From: Bacteroidota bacterium
GTDB lineage: Bacteria > Bacteroidota > Bacteroidia > Chitinophagales > Chitinophagaceae
Length of the DNA stretch: 5,125 nucleotides
Direction: 5' to 3'
NCBI GenBank assembly: GCA_028877045.1
Contig: JAGWPQ010000317.1
Location: 1-5,125, forward strand
Shown: positions 4,929-5,125 of the stretch, one piece after another
How positions within the stretch are numbered: the first letter of the stretch is position 1
How the letters are laid out: each line of letters opens with the position of its first letter
Notes under the pieces: model-generated
Told to the model about the DNA's origin: nothing
Databases searched by the model: none
The model's input: only the letters and a program-made list of their open reading frames with translations
Translations under genes and position numbers: made by a program

Positions 4929-5125
4929 TTATTCGGCCGATACAAATGTCACAGGTAATTTGCAGAATACGGGAACTTTTCTTCCATTTTGCATGCCGGG
5001 TTTCCATTGCGGCATTTTTTTAATCACCCTTAACACTTCAGCATCCAGATCGGGCCTTGCTGTTTGAACAATTTTTAAATCGCTGATATTTCCATCAGCA
5101 TCAACAACAAATTGTGCGATCACCA
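4929..5125 (-). CDS. TonB-family energy transducer, C-terminal fragment (cut by window edge)
   Basis: The last 64 codons of a gene that continues past the right edge. The reading frame is open to the edge, and the GTG at 5123 is an internal valine codon rather than a start. The fragment is a nearly complete TonB C-terminal domain: VIAQFVVDADGNISDLKIVQ, then the ALR-type helix (AEVLRVIKKM), the hallmark Pro-x-Trp-x-Pro-Gly (PQWKPG), and a final strand ending KLPVTFVSAE. This domain contacts the TonB box of outer-membrane receptors and passes on energy from ExbB-ExbD. The missing N-terminal part should hold one membrane helix and a proline-rich linker. Because Bacteroidota have many TonB paralogues, and some carry this domain on other proteins, I give no gene symbol. 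Operon position suggests exbB/exbD upstream. Confidence 0.9.
   Translation of the reverse strand, partial: VIAQFVVDADGNISDLKIVQTARPDLDAEVLRVIKKMPQWKPGMQNGRKVPVFCKLPVTFVSAE

Noticed and set aside
5121..5123. GTG as the start of a 64-residue stand-alone protein
   Set aside because: The residues begin in the middle of the first strand of a TonB C-terminal domain and the frame stays open to the window edge, so it is a truncated view of a longer gene.

Overview
The window is AT-rich and every gene I can support lies on the minus strand, so the biological reading order runs from the right edge to the left. The organism is most likely a member of the Bacteroidota, probably in or near the Chitinophagaceae. 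This rests on the sequence character of NuoA, NuoB and NuoC, the lack of Shine-Dalgarno sites at the start codons, a Bacteroidota-type -7 box (TAnnTTTG) in front of nuoA, and a TonB / two-helix protein / PstS-like lipoprotein / TPR gene set that I associate with this phylum. The family-level placement is inference.

Region 1 (5125 to about 1935, minus strand) is a tightly packed envelope operon. It runs: the C-terminal end of a TonB-type energy transducer (cut by the window edge), a 77-residue protein with two membrane helices, a PstS-like substrate-binding lipoprotein, and a 575-residue exported TPR-repeat protein. Spacings are 44, 1 and 20 bp. The operon closes with a clear intrinsic terminator at 1935-1964. 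Genes of this kind often follow exbB/exbD in Bacteroidota, so ExbB/ExbD probably lie just beyond the right edge. The likely theme is proton-motive-force-linked work between the inner and outer membranes; the exact function is unknown.

Region 2 (about 1937 to 294, minus strand) is the start of a respiratory complex I operon: nuoA, nuoB, nuoC. A candidate promoter sits directly against the upstream terminator and favours an ATG start for nuoA at 1886 over a TTG at 1913. NuoB keeps all four cysteines of the N2 iron-sulfur cluster, and NuoC keeps the 30-kDa subunit signature. NuoA has a threonine where a glutamate is usual in its conserved matrix/cytoplasm-side loop motif. The 81-bp nuoA-nuoB gap holds AT-rich direct and inverted repeats that could fold over the nuoB start.

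Region 3 (293 to 1): the next gene after nuoC is not nuoD but a 67-residue protein with two membrane helices, set off by a gap with another AT-rich tandem repeat. A G+C-rich block at the left edge looks unlike its surroundings and may be an interspersed repeat. No stretch longer than 300 bases lacks a gene, and I see no tRNA, rRNA, CRISPR array or insertion sequence.
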